Below, piece after piece: positions 29,949 to 40,556 of a stretch of DNA of 64,000 nucleotides. The stretch is from contig NZ_LPWA01000098.1 of assembly GCF_001510895.1 (NCBI RefSeq), positions 186,001-250,000 on the forward strand, read 5' to 3'. The notes beneath the pieces are model-generated. The model did no database searches. It was not told the origin of the DNA and worked only from the letters and a program-made list of their open reading frames with translations. This DNA is from Mesorhizobium loti. Its GTDB lineage: Bacteria; Pseudomonadota; Alphaproteobacteria; Rhizobiales; Rhizobiaceae. The position numbers were made by a program, and so were the translations under genes. Within the stretch, counting starts at the first letter, position 1, and the number at the start of each line of letters is the position of its first letter.

Positions 29949-30893
29949 ATGGCACCACGCAAGATCATCATCGACACCGATCCCGGCCAGGACGACGCCT
30001 TCGCGATCCTGTTCGCGCTCGGCTCGCCGGCCGAGCTCGAGGTGGTGGGCATCACCACGGTCGGCGGCAATGTGCCGCTTGCGCTGACCTCGAAGAACGC
30101 GCTGAAAGTCGTCGAACTCGCCGGACGGCCCGACGTGCCGGTCTATGCCGGTTGCCCGGGGCCGATGGTGAAGACGCTGATGACAGCCGAATATGTGCAC
30201 GGCAAGACCGGACTCGACGGCGCCGATCTCCCCGAGCCGGTGACGCCGCTGCAGCGGGAGCATGGCGTCAACTATCTCGTGCGGGCGATCATGGACGCGC
30301 CGGAGGGCGAACTGACCGTTTGCACGCTAGGCCCGATGACCAATCTGGCGATGGCGATGACGATGGAGCCGAGGATCATCCCGCGTCTGCGCGAGGTGGT
30401 GCTGATGGGCGGCGGCTTCTTCGAGGGCGGCAACGCGACGCCCGCCGCCGAGTTCAACATCTTCGTCGACCCGCATGCGGCGCACAAAGTATTCGACAGC
30501 GGCGTGCCGCTGACGATGGCGGGCATCGACTGCACCTACACCGCGATGATGACGCTGGAATGGCTGGAGCGGCTGCGCGCCACCGGCTCGAGGGCCGCGA
30601 TCGAGGCCGCGAACCTCGCCGACTTCTATCGCCAGTATGGCAGCCACAAATTCGGCACGCCGGGGCGTCCGATCCACGATGCCTGCGTCACCGGCTATCT
30701 CTTGGCGCCCGAAATCTACGAAAAGCGCCAATGCGCGGTGACGGTGGACATCGTCTCGCCCGAGACGATCGGCATGACGGTCGTCGACTGGTGGCATGTC
30801 ACGGGCCGGCGCAAGAATTGCAACGTGCTGCGCCGCATCGAGCCGACGCCGTTCTTCGAACTGATGCTGCAGCGGATCAGCGCGTTGCCCTGA
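29949..30893 (+). CDS. Inosine-uridine preferring nucleoside hydrolase family protein
   Basis: A 314-residue enzyme that splits ribonucleosides into base and ribose. The calcium-binding N-terminal signature is IIIDTDPGQDDAFAILFAL. Other family marks are TVGGNVPLALTSKNAL, TLGPMTNLAMAM, VVLMGGGFFEGGNATP, AEFNIFVDPHAA and GRPIHDACVTGYLL with the conserved His-Asp. The length is typical. Divergent from the oxygenase gene and followed by a TetR gene, it is probably part of one regulated catabolic locus with the ABC transporter. Confidence 0.9.
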   Translation: MAPRKIIIDTDPGQDDAFAILFALGSPAELEVVGITTVGGNVPLALTSKNALKVVELAGRPDVPVYAGCPGPMVKTLMTAEYVHGKTGLDGADLPEPVTPLQREHGVNYLVRAIMDAPEGELTVCTLGPMTNLAMAMTMEPRIIPRLREVVLMGGGFFEGGNATPAAEFNIFVDPHAAHKVFDSGVPLTMAGIDCTYTAMMTLEWLERLRATGSRAAIEAANLADFYRQYGSHKFGTPGRPIHDACVTGYLLAPEIYEKRQCAVTVDIVSPETIGMTVVDWWHVTGRRKNCNVLRRIEPTPFFELMLQRISALP

Positions 30894-30897
30894 TGCG

Positions 30898-30941
30898 GTC
30901 GCCCAAAAGTGCATAGCGGTTTTGGGAGAACGACATGCATG
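30898..30941 (-). repeat. Half of a RIME-like repeat, reverse orientation
   Basis: Only the second palindrome of the element at 771-875 is present, inverted: CGCCCAAAAGTGC to GAACGACATGCATG around a GCGGTTTTGG core. It follows the nucleoside hydrolase stop by a few bases. Confidence 0.6.
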
Positions 30942-31062
30942 GAACAAGAGACACAGCGTTCCACAGTGGACAGCGGCGGTAGCGGGTTGCGAAGCGCGCA
31001 AACATCGGCTTGATCAGGGACGGCTCGGCGAATTTGCCGGCCGCCATGGAGGTCTGGAACAG

Positions 31063-31737
31063 TTGAAAGCGGACGCCGCCTTGGCAAAAACGAAACGATC
31101 GTCCGGAGCGCGAGCCAGATCGACGACCGCCCGGCAGACGCTGAGCCGCGAGGCCTGGATCGCCGCGGCGCGCAAGGTGCTGGAAAGGCGCGGCATCGCC
31201 GAGGTCAAGATCGATCGGCTTTCCAAGCAGCTGAAGGTCACGCGCGGCAGCTTCTACTTCCACTTCACCAGCCTCGCCGACCTTCGCGATGGGCTCTTGC
31301 AGGAATGGCGCAACATCAACTGCGCGCCGTTTTGGGCAATGCGCGAGATGCACGACATAGATGGCCTGCAGTTCTTCACCGACATCGTGCATGTCTGGGT
31401 CGATGAAGCCCCCTTCAGCCCGCTGCTCGATCTCGCCGTGCGCGACTGGTCGCGGACGTCGAGGAAGCTGACGCAGGAAGTGAAGGACATGGACGATCTG
31501 CGCATCGCGCTCCTCGTCCGCTCCTTCCGCGCCATGGGCTATTCATCGGACGAGAGCCTGGTCAGGGCGCGCATCACCTATTTCCATCAGATCGGCCAGT
31601 ACGCGCTGTCCTTCAAGGAGGACCCGGCGGTGCGCCGTAGCTACCAGCCGCTGTTCGGCGAAGTGCTGCTCGGCCCGCTCGTCCAGGAACCGGGTTCGGC
31701 GCCAAGGCCGTCGGAGGTAAGGACGGGACGGCGGTAG
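31063..31737 (+). CDS. TetR-family transcriptional regulator
   Basis: About 224 residues from a TTG at 31063. The N-terminal helix-turn-helix reads REAWIAAARKVLERRGIAEV and KIDRLSKQLKVTRGSFYFHF, typical of TetR. The C-terminal ligand domain is unremarkable. The frame is open back to 30922, but that start would lie inside a repeat, so 31063 is preferred. No strong ribosome binding site is seen. It probably regulates the adjacent nucleoside hydrolase/oxygenase/transporter genes through the palindrome at 29884-29897. Confidence 0.8.
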   Translation: MKADAALAKTKRSSGARARSTTARQTLSREAWIAAARKVLERRGIAEVKIDRLSKQLKVTRGSFYFHFTSLADLRDGLLQEWRNINCAPFWAMREMHDIDGLQFFTDIVHVWVDEAPFSPLLDLAVRDWSRTSRKLTQEVKDMDDLRIALLVRSFRAMGYSSDESLVRARITYFHQIGQYALSFKEDPAVRRSYQPLFGEVLLGPLVQEPGSAPRPSEVRTGRR

Positions 31738-31763
31738 CAGTGGTGGCGCGCCAGGACGCCGTT

Positions 31764-32377
31764 TCAGGACACGATCGAACCATTTGGGGCACTGAAGGTC
31801 TCGATCGCCCTGCGAACCGCCATACAGAATTTTTCCAAAAGCTCCGGTTCGTTCGCCAGTCGCTGGCGCAGTGAGAAGGGTACTTCCAGCTGTGCCCCTT
31901 TCCCCGTCAGTCCACGATTGACGATGTTCAGATCGTCGATGCCTGGAAACGGGTGGTTATCGTTTTTTGTCTTGAAGCCCGCTTCCTGCAGACGCCCAGC
32001 TATTTCTGCGATCAGCGCGGCGTCCTTGCCACCCATATAGACTGTCGAGGGGTCATCCCGATCATGTCGACCGTGGACAGCAACGACCGTGGACTTCGTC
32101 CGCAACAATTCGAGCGCGGATTCCTCGTCAAAGTTCCTCGATGTTATGTGCAGCTCTCGATTGCTTTCCGGCATGAGTCCTTCAAAGCAATACATATCGA
32201 GATCGCTCCCGGCTATCGTCTCGGTGATCAGGGATGTGCGGGCTTCGATTTTCCCACCGTGCGGGGCGATGACGATCGCACCGCCGGTTCGCGCGCACGC
32301 CGGACGACTATGCGATAGTCTATGTTTTCGGCTTTGGCGGTTTTCAGCGCAGCGAAATTCGGGAACTCGTTATCCAT
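31764..32377 (-). CDS. Poly-gamma-glutamate hydrolase family protein (YjqB/DUF867-like), with a frameshift
   Basis: About 204 residues over two frames. The first 27 or so (MDNEFPNFAALKTAKAEN) begin at 32377. After a frame change near 32289-32299 the protein continues GGAIVIAPHGGKIEARTS, then DMYCFEGLMPESN, ELHITSRNFDEESALELL, VVAVHGRHD and KGAQLEVPFSLRQRL. The His-containing APHGG and VAVHG stretches are the zinc-ligand regions of this zinc-peptidase-like family, related to phage PghP. Members cut poly-gamma-glutamate; many bacterial copies have no known role. Confidence 0.7.
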
Positions 32378-32410
32378 AATCTCATCCCAATACGCACACA
32401 GTTGGCAATG

Positions 32411-32553
32411 TAGCGCGGCACCTTGTAATGCGCGATCTGGCCGGCGCGGAAGGCCTTGATCTCCTGCGCGGTCGCGATCTGGCCGGGCTTCAGCACGATC
32501 CAGGCGCAGAGCGTACAGAACTCGCCCGGCGCGCCGACTGCGACGGTAGCGCC
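32411..32553 (-). pseudogene. Fragment copied from the nearby acyl-CoA synthetase gene, with internal deletion
   Basis: The bases are nearly identical to two separate parts of the synthetase gene at 33408-35168: first its 3' region at about 33517-33617 (the piece encoding [12 protein letters not shown] and [12 protein letters not shown]), then jumping to about 33889-33930 ([11 protein letters not shown]). The jump occurs at a CAGAGC sequence that both parts of the parent gene share. This is a non-functional duplicate made by deletion at a short repeat. Confidence 0.8.
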
Positions 32554-32597
32554 AAGGCCTTCGGAGATACGGACAGGCCGGCTGTAGCGCTGGCTTA
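32549..32597 (+). pseudogene. Fragment resembling the 3' end of the TetR gene
   Basis: GCGCCAAGGCCTTCGGAGAT and the following bases match the last codons and stop of the TetR gene (GCGCCAAGGCCGTCGGAGGT at about 31700) with several changes. It joins the synthetase fragment at a shared GCGCC. Length is about 48 bp, so it encodes nothing. Confidence 0.55.
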
Positions 32598-32614
32598 CGC
32601 ACGGCTGCGGAAAT

Positions 32615-32740
32615 GGCGGCAAGTGCTGCCAGGCGCCATTCGGGACCTCAGGAGCGTCCGTGGAGGAGCCGACGCCGCAACGCATGATCTGCCTTGCCTG
32701 GCAGCAAAGAGGCGCAACCCGAGTCGCGCTTTCGGCAACA
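32615..32740 (+). pseudogene. Fragment resembling the C-terminus of an OxyR-like LysR regulator
   Basis: In the plus strand, VEEPTPQRMICLAWQQR aligns with FQEPMPQRMICMAWRRN near the end of the oxyR product encoded at 23816-24724. The bases before it also align, with small indels that break the frame. A degenerate remnant; whether it derives from this oxyR or another gene is unclear. Confidence 0.55.
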
Positions 32741-32747
32741 GGATCGC

Positions 32748-33266
32748 TCAGTTGGTGCCCTTATGCACCTGGTAGGTCAGCTTGACCTTCGGCTTTCGCG
32801 TCAAATCGACGTCGATCAGTTCGAGCCGCAGGTCGGGACTATTCCGGCCAACGAGGGGAATGCCACTGCCGATAATGACAGGCTCAAGCGCGAGCACGAC
32901 CCGATCAATCAAGTTGGCACGGGCAAAGCTTTCGTTTGCCGTCGATCCTCCGGTCAGCAGCGCATTGTTGAAGCCGTTTGACTTCAGCAGTTCGTGAATG
33001 GCGACGGGGGACGGGGCCTGGAACCAACCCGTCGGGATTTCGAGCTTGTCATGGCTCGTCAGAACAATCCCACGCACCGCCGGAACCTCGCGCAGGACTG
33101 ATTCGACGAATAGCTCATGGGTGCGTCGCCCCCAGATGATGACGTCGGCCGCGCGGACCAGTTCGAGGAACATTTGCCAGAGCGGACTGGTGAGAAAATC
33201 CTCCGCTCCGTTCTCGCGCGCCGTGAATCCGTTAACGGACGTGGCCATCCAAAGTGTTACACTCAT
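32748..33266 (-). CDS. Dihydrofolate reductase family protein (RibD C-terminal-like)
   Basis: A 172-residue protein with the DHFR/RibD_C pattern: VTLWMATSVNGFTARENG at the N-terminus, DVIIWGRRTHELF, VLTSHDKLEIP, ALLTGGSTANESFARANLID and LEPVIIGSGIPLVG. Such stand-alone proteins are NADPH-dependent reductases of unknown substrate rather than true dihydrofolate reductase. It lies between the fragment patch and the acyl-CoA synthetase gene, with no clear partner. Confidence 0.8.
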   Translation of the reverse strand: MSVTLWMATSVNGFTARENGAEDFLTSPLWQMFLELVRAADVIIWGRRTHELFVESVLREVPAVRGIVLTSHDKLEIPTGWFQAPSPVAIHELLKSNGFNNALLTGGSTANESFARANLIDRVVLALEPVIIGSGIPLVGRNSPDLRLELIDVDLTRKPKVKLTYQVHKGTN

Positions 33267-33407
33267 GCGGTCCTCCTTCCGTTGCGTTCCAGATGCTGGT
33301 GCTCAGTCCGATGGCGACGAAGATCAAGGTCGGGATAGGTCAGTTCGCTGAGACGCGGTCGGATCCAAATGAATGGACGGAAGCGAGCGAGTGCCTACGC
33401 CCTGCCC

Positions 33408-35168
<1,761 letters not shown>

Positions 35169-35231
35169 CGCCGTCTCCTCCCGGGACACACCAGCCTATC
35201 AGCCGATGGCGGCGGTGGAAATCCGCCAAAG

Positions 35232-35366
35232 GTCCCCCTCCCCCTCGAGGGGAGGGTGCCTCGCGAAGCGAGGCGGGTGGGTCGTCTCACGTCGAGCACT
35301 GCCGCAACGACCCCTCCCGTCCATCCGCCTTCGGCGGCTGGCCACCCTCCCCTCAAGGGGGAGGGA
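35232..35366. repeat. Inverted repeat element overlapping the hisG 3' end
   Basis: CCCCTCGAGGGGAGGGTG at the left is repeated inverted as CACCCTCCCCTCAAGGGG at the right, with an inner GCCTCGCGAAGCGAGGC hairpin. The right arm encodes the last hisG residues (LPPP) and its stop codon, so the element extends into the gene. Confidence 0.65.
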
Positions 35367-36054
35367 GCGTGCTCATCTTCGCGGCGATCTCGCGCAACCG
35401 CGCCTCATCGGCCGCATCGCGGGCCTTCTTCGAGGCGACCAGGCAGGCTTGCGACTTCAGGATCACGCCGTCGCCCAGCACCTTGAGATGGTTAGCGCGC
35501 AGCGTCGAGCCGGTGGTGGTGATGTCGACGATGACGTCGGCCAGACCCGCAGCCGGCGCGCCTTCGGTGGCGCCCAGGCTTTCGACGATGCGGTAAACCT
35601 GGATGCCGTGCTTAAGCGAGAAAAACTGCTGCGTCAGCCGCCAGTATTTGGTGGCGATCCTGAGCCGCCGGCCATGACGCTGGCGGAAATCGGCGGCGAC
35701 GTCGTCGAGGTCGGTCATGGTGTCGACGTCGAGCCAGATGTCGGGCACCGCCACCACGACATCGGCATGGCCGAAGCCGAGGCGGGCGATGATCTCGGCG
35801 CGCGCCTCCCAATCGGCGAGATTCTCGCGCAACAGGTCCTCGCCGGTGATGCCGAGATCGACCGCGCCCTGGCCGATCTCGCCGGCAATCTCGGAGGCGG
35901 AGAGGAAGGCCACCTCGACATTGTCGAGGCCGTCGATGCGGGCACGGTATTTGCGATCGTCTTGCGGCAAGGTGACCGCGAGGCCTGCCTTGGCCAGCAC
36001 TTCGAGCGACTGTTCCTTGAGACGGCCTTTCGACGGGATCGCCAGCGTGATCAT
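35353..36054 (-). CDS. hisG: ATP phosphoribosyltransferase, short form (catalytic subunit)
   Basis: A 233-residue short-form HisG, which starts histidine synthesis by joining ATP and PRPP. Family marks are [40 protein letters not shown] and [16 protein letters not shown], the PRPP-binding loop. The short form lacks the C-terminal regulatory domain and needs HisZ, encoded just upstream with a four-base overlap. The last four codons lie in a repeat. Confidence 0.94.
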   Translation of the reverse strand: MITLAIPSKGRLKEQSLEVLAKAGLAVTLPQDDRKYRARIDGLDNVEVAFLSASEIAGEIGQGAVDLGITGEDLLRENLADWEARAEIIARLGFGHADVVVAVPDIWLDVDTMTDLDDVAADFRQRHGRRLRIATKYWRLTQQFFSLKHGIQVYRIVESLGATEGAPAAGLADVIVDITTTGSTLRANHLKVLGDGVILKSQACLVASKKARDAADEARLREIAAKMSTLPPP

Positions 36055-37172
36055 TTCGCGCCCTCCCGCAAGGCTTCGATGCGGTCGAGCCAGACCGAGA
36101 AGCCGACGCCGGGGATCGGTTTTTTGGCGCCGAGCAGCGTCAGCAGCCGGTCATAACGGCCGCCGCCGACCAGTGGACGGTCAGCATTTTCGGCCGCGAT
36201 CTCGAAGACGAGGCCGGTGTAATAGTCCAATGGGCGGCCGAAGGCGGCGTCATAGCGGATTTTTTCGACCGGCAGGCCATGCGCTTCGATCGCCTTGGCA
36301 CGGGCGGCGAAATTTTCCAGCGCCGCGCCCAGCGACAGGCCGGCATCGGCGGCGAATTTTTCAAGCGCCTCCGTTGCGCCACCCATCGCGACGTCGATCT
36401 CGAGAAAACCCTTCAGCGCCGAGAACGCCTCGTCGGACAGCCGCACGCTGCGCAGCTGCGCTTTCTCGATCAGCCGCCGCGCGATGTCGGCAGGCGCGCG
36501 GCCGGATGAGGCGGACAGCCCGGCCTCCTCCATGCCCATGGCGATATGCTCGGCAAGGCCTTCCGCATCGCCGTCGAGCACGAGCGTGGCGACCGGACCG
36601 GCAAGCTGGCTGTTGCGCGGCGGGTTGGCGAGGTCGGCAAGGGCCGCCTCCAGCATCGGCGCCGAGCCGAAGGCGCGGGCAAGCCGCATGCGCCAGCCAC
36701 GCGGCAGGCCAAGTGCGGCCAGCACCGCCTCGAACAGGGTCTGGTCGCCGAGCGTGATGGCGAGCGGCTGTCCAGGCAGCACCAGCGAGAGAAGCGCATG
36801 CGCGTCGGCCAGCGAGCGGGCGTCGGCTGCTGCCGTGTCGCGGTCGCCGAGATCCTCGATGCCGGCCTGGAAGAACTCGTTGCCGCCCTCGCGGCGCTGG
36901 CGGAACACTTCGCCCAGATAGGAATAGCGGCGCGGCGTGCCAGCCTGGCTGGCTATGTGGTCGAGGCAAACGGGAATGGTGAATTCGGGTCTGAGGCACA
37001 GTGTCTTGCCGGTCTCGCTCTCGGTCAGGAAGATGCGGCGGCGCAAATCCTCGCCCGCCATGTCGAGGAACGGATCGGCCGGCTGCAGCACGGCGACTTC
37101 GACCGCGTGCGTGTCGCGCGCGGCGAAGAGTTTGGTGATGTCGGCGGCGATGGCGGGGTAGCGGGAGGTCAT
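36051..37172 (-). CDS. hisZ: ATP phosphoribosyltransferase regulatory subunit
   Basis: A 373-residue HisRS-like protein without tRNA synthetase function. Class II core stretches are visible ([51 protein letters not shown]). The anticodon domain is missing, as in HisZ. It binds short HisG and makes it active and histidine-sensitive. It overlaps hisG by four bases and follows hisS. Confidence 0.93.
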   Translation of the reverse strand: MTSRYPAIAADITKLFAARDTHAVEVAVLQPADPFLDMAGEDLRRRIFLTESETGKTLCLRPEFTIPVCLDHIASQAGTPRRYSYLGEVFRQRREGGNEFFQAGIEDLGDRDTAAADARSLADAHALLSLVLPGQPLAITLGDQTLFEAVLAALGLPRGWRMRLARAFGSAPMLEAALADLANPPRNSQLAGPVATLVLDGDAEGLAEHIAMGMEEAGLSASSGRAPADIARRLIEKAQLRSVRLSDEAFSALKGFLEIDVAMGGATEALEKFAADAGLSLGAALENFAARAKAIEAHGLPVEKIRYDAAFGRPLDYYTGLVFEIAAENADRPLVGGGRYDRLLTLLGAKKPIPGVGFSVWLDRIEALREGAK

Positions 37173-37190
37173 TGATAGGTTGGGCGCGAG

Positions 37191-37350
37191 GCACCCCCCT
37201 CTGGCCTGCCGGCCATCTCCCCCTCAAGGGGGAAGATCGGCAGTGGCGAGCACGGCGCCTTTTCTTCGACGCAGAAAATTGGCGAAAGCATACGCGACAT
37301 CCAATCTCCCCCCTTGAGGGGGAGATGGCCGGCAGGACAGAGGGGGGTGC
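37191..37350. repeat. MITE-like inverted repeat element, copy 1
   Basis: About 160 bp. Arms start GCACCCCCCTCTGGCCTGCC and end in its inverse at AGAGGGGGGTGC, each with a nested CCCCTCAAGGGG hairpin. The middle contains ATTGGCGAAAGC and CGCGACATCCAATC. Element 45144-45302 has the same plan. It ends right at the hisS stop codon. Confidence 0.7.
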
Positions 37351-38872
37351 TCAAGCGCCACCCTTCGCGCGATCGGCCGCCTGCGCCGCGAGAATCTTCT
37401 TCACCTCGGTAACCATTTCGCCTTCCGCCACCGTCACCTGCGCCGGCCGTGCCGCCCGCCATTCGGCGTTGTCGGTGATCTCGGCCGATAGGCGCACGCC
37501 CTCGATGAGGTCCTTGATCTGCACCTCGCCCTTGGCGCGCTCGTCGCCGCCCTGGATGACGGCGATCGGGCTGCCGCGGCGGTCGGCATATTTCAGCTGC
37601 GCCTTCATGCCGGCGCCGCCGAGATACATTTCGGAGCGGATGCCGGCGGCGCGCAGGTCGGCGACCATCTTCTGGTAGCGGCCGAGGCTTTCCGTATCCT
37701 TGTCCATGACCAGAACGACGACCGGCGCAATGACATCGGAGGTATCGAGCTTGCCGAGGTTCTTCAGCGCCGTCATCAGCCGGGAGACGCCGATGGAGAA
37801 GCCGGTCGCCGGCACCGGCTCGCCGCGGAAGCGCGAGACCAGCCCGTCATAGCGGCCGCCGCCGCCGACCGAGCCGAAACGCACGATCTGCCTCGTCGTT
37901 GGGAATCTCGGCCAGCAACTCGGCCTCGAAGACCGGGCCGGTGTAGTATTCGAGGCCGCGCACGACGGAGGGGTCGATCTTAACACGGCCATCGTCGTAA
38001 CCAGCGGCAGCAATCATGCTGCGGATGTCGTCGAGTTCTTGAACGCCCTCGGTACCTCGGTCTGAACCTGCGACTGCTCCCCACATCATGTGAAGACTTT
38101 GCATCGCATCACTCTCGTTAGGGCTGGACAAAAGTAATACCCGATCAGCCTGTGACTTAGTGAGTGCTACACCCTTCGTAAAATCGCCCTCACCTTCCTT
38201 GCCACCGTCCCATCGGCCCGGGCCAAGCAGCAGTCGCACACCGTCCGGCCCAAACTTATCCAACTTGTCGATCGCCCGGAGCACCTGCAGCCTGCGCCCC
38301 GCATTTTGATCGCCACCAAGCCCGATCGCCTCCAGCACACCGTCCAACACCTTGCGGTTGTTGACGCGGATGACGTAGTCGCCGCGCTTGATACCGAGCG
38401 CTTCCATGACGTCGGCCATCATCATCGCCATCTCTGCGTCGGCGGCGACGCCCGGCGCGCCGATGGTGTCGGCATCGAACTGCATGAACTGGCGGAAGCG
38501 GCCGGGGCCGGGCTTCTCGTTGCGGAACACCCAGCCGGAGCGGTAGCTGCGATAGGGTTTTGGCAGCTTGTCGTAATTCTCTGCGACGAAGCGCGCCGTC
38601 GGCGCGGTCAGGTCATAGCGCAGCGACAGCCACTGGTCGTCGTCGTCCTGGAAGGAGAACACGCCCTCGTTCGGCCGGTCCTGATCCGGCAGGAATTTTC
38701 CCAGCGCGTCGGTGTATTCGATCATCGGCTGGTCGACCGGCTCGAAGCCGTAGAGCTCATAGACGCCGCGGATCGTCGCCATCATCTTCTCGACGGCGCG
38801 GATGTCGTCGGCGCTGCGGTCGGCAAAACCGCGCGGCAGTCGCGCTTTCGTCTTTTCCGATTTGTCGGCCAT
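37351..38872 (-). CDS. hisS: Histidyl-tRNA synthetase, with a frameshift
   Basis: About 506 residues in two frames. It charges tRNA-His. The class II motifs are in order: motif 2 region [44 protein letters not shown] and, after a frame change near 37888-37895, [15 protein letters not shown] and [12 protein letters not shown]. The C-terminal anticodon domain is complete. Removing one base restores the frame. A stretch at about 38030-38260 uses codons less GC-rich than the rest. First gene of hisS-hisZ-hisG. Confidence 0.92.
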
Positions 38873-39023
38873 GAGGATACGTACTCAGTGTTTCGTGGTG
38901 CGCCATGGATCGGAAATTTCCTATTTCCAGGGCGCGCGTGTCCTAACCGATGCTGCTTGGTGCGGCAAGGGTTTGCGGCCCGGCCCGCCAGGAGCTGGAA
39001 TCTTTCGATAGTTTACGAGCGCC

Positions 39024-39202
39024 GCGCCGCCCCTCATCCGCCTGCCGGCACCTTCTCCCCGTATAGTGACGGGGAGAAGGTGAGACTTCGGCGCTGGCGC
39101 CATTGCTCCTACCTCGGCGATTGGCGAAATCGGCGATGACAGCGTCCTTCTCCCCGTCACTATACGGGGAGAAGTGCCCGGCAGGGCGATGAGGGGCAGC
39201 GC
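39024..39202. repeat. Large inverted repeat element between hisS and a small gene
   Basis: Arms CGCCGCCCCTCATCCGCCTG and its inverse (GGGCGATGAGGGGCAGCGCC) flank two hairpins built from CTTCTCCCCGTATAGTGACG and its inverse. The middle has GGCGATTGGCGAAATCGGCG, similar to the core of the elements at 37191 and 45144. Half of this element recurs at 39637-39690. The 495 bp from 38873 to 39367 hold nothing else I recognise. Confidence 0.7.
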
Positions 39203-39367
39203 CAAGCGACCGAAGACCAGCGCCAATCTCCATCCTTGAAAGTTTCGAGGCGCTCCAACTCCTCGAAACAAAACAACACCAAAAACGAAACAATTCCGCC
39301 ATCAGCGCGGCATGCTGCCGACACAATCGAAGACGATAAAGCGCGCCGAAACAAGGGGTTCGGGGCT

Positions 39368-39604
39368 ATGACGACGGCGCACGACATCATCGAGAGCGGC
39401 AAGCCAGCCAGGCTGCGGCCTGCCGGCAGTGCCGCGCTCACGCCGGCTCAGCAGCCGGCCGGGCCGTTCGAGGTTGCGGCGGAAGCGCACAGGCCGACGG
39501 TACGCGACGCGCTGGTGACCGGGCTGCTGGTGATCTATCCGGCCTTCGCGGCGGTCGCGGCCATCCTTGCCGGGCTGTTCTTGACAGGCGCCGGCAGCGT
39601 TTGA
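39368..39604 (+). CDS. Small hypothetical membrane protein
   Basis: 78 residues from ATG 39368. The first half is polar (MTTAHDIIESGKPARLRPAG). The C-terminal half holds one hydrophobic segment, LVTGLLVIYPAFAAVAAILA, long enough to cross the membrane. No family is recognised. It lies between two copies of a repeat element. Codon use is like that of real genes here, which supports it, but no strong ribosome binding site is visible. Confidence 0.45.
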   Translation: MTTAHDIIESGKPARLRPAGSAALTPAQQPAGPFEVAAEAHRPTVRDALVTGLLVIYPAFAAVAAILAGLFLTGAGSV

Positions 39605-39636
39605 GGGCGTCACTCGCCGGCAAATCTCGGAGGTCA

Positions 39637-39690
39637 GCGCCGCCCCTCATCCGCCCTTCGGGCACCTTCTCCCCGTGAACGGGGAGAAGG
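39637..39690. repeat. Half copy of the inverted repeat element at 39024
   Basis: CGCCGCCCCTCATCCGCCC and a CTTCTCCCCGTGAACGGGG hairpin repeat the left arm of the element at 39024-39202. Only one arm is present. It lies just before the 3' end of tag. Confidence 0.65.
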
Positions 39691-39702
39691 AACAAAAAGC
39701 GC

Positions 39703-40341
39703 TCACTTCGGCCTTTTGAACTTCTTCCGTTCCGCCTCCACCTCCGCGCGGCAGACGCAGCCTTCGAAATGGTCGTTGACCAGCCCCATCGCCTGCATGA
39801 AGGCGTAGACGGTGGTCGGGCCGACGAAGCTCCAGCCGCGTTTCTTCAATTCCTTCGAGATCCTGACCGAGACCGCCGTCGTCGTATTGGCGCGCAGATG
39901 CGCAAGGTCGACGATTTCAGGCCGCTCGCCCGGACCCGGTTCGAACTTCCAGAACCACGCCGCCAGCGAGCCGAATTCATCGACCATTTCACGAGCGCGT
40001 TTGGCGTTGTTGATGGTCGAGACGATCTTGCCGCGATGGCGGATGATGCCGGCATTGCCGAGCAGTCGCTCGACATCCTGGTCGGTGAACCGCGCCACCT
40101 TGTCGAACTCGAAATTGGAAAAAGCATCGCGGAAATTCTCGCGCTTGCGCAGGATGGTCAGCCAGGAGAGGCCAGACTGAAAGCCTTCCAGGCAGATTTT
40201 TTCGAACAGCCGGCGATCGTCGGCTACCGGCCGGCCCCATTCATGATCGTGATAGTGGAGGTAGTCGGGCAGATTGCCGTGCCAGAAACAGCGCGCGACA
40301 CCGTCGGGGCCGTCGAGCAGGCCGGCATTTTCGTTTCCCAT
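39703..40341 (-). CDS. tag: DNA-3-methyladenine glycosylase I
   Basis: A 212-residue base-excision repair enzyme that removes 3-methyladenine. The family N-terminus is seen in VARCFWHGN and YHDHEWGRPVADDRRLFE. The core has LEGFQSGLSWLTILRKRENF, and the end has VNDHFEGCVCR. The Cys and His at both ends (CFWH, DHxxGC) form the zinc site of Tag. The length is normal for the family. Confidence 0.93.
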   Translation of the reverse strand: MGNENAGLLDGPDGVARCFWHGNLPDYLHYHDHEWGRPVADDRRLFEKICLEGFQSGLSWLTILRKRENFRDAFSNFEFDKVARFTDQDVERLLGNAGIIRHRGKIVSTINNAKRAREMVDEFGSLAAWFWKFEPGPGERPEIVDLAHLRANTTTAVSVRISKELKKRGWSFVGPTTVYAFMQAMGLVNDHFEGCVCRAEVEAERKKFKRPK

Positions 40342-40556
40342 TAGAAGAAATCCATTCGTTAATGCGCTTGAACGCTGATTTTACCGTGGCTTTACCAGAT
40401 TCCTGAACCGGCCGGTAACCACACCAAAAACTTTACTGACAAGTCGGCATTTTACGCATTCCGATTCATCTTTCGGTTGCCGCTCCGCGCCAAGGATCGC
40501 GACACCCGAGGGCCTCCCCGTCCTCGGACGAGTTCGACGATCAAGGTGCGTTCCCG

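Noticed and set aside
32748..33266. Considered as true dihydrofolate reductase
   Set aside because: The pattern matches RibD C-terminal-like reductases; the typical FolA substrate-site residues are not evident.
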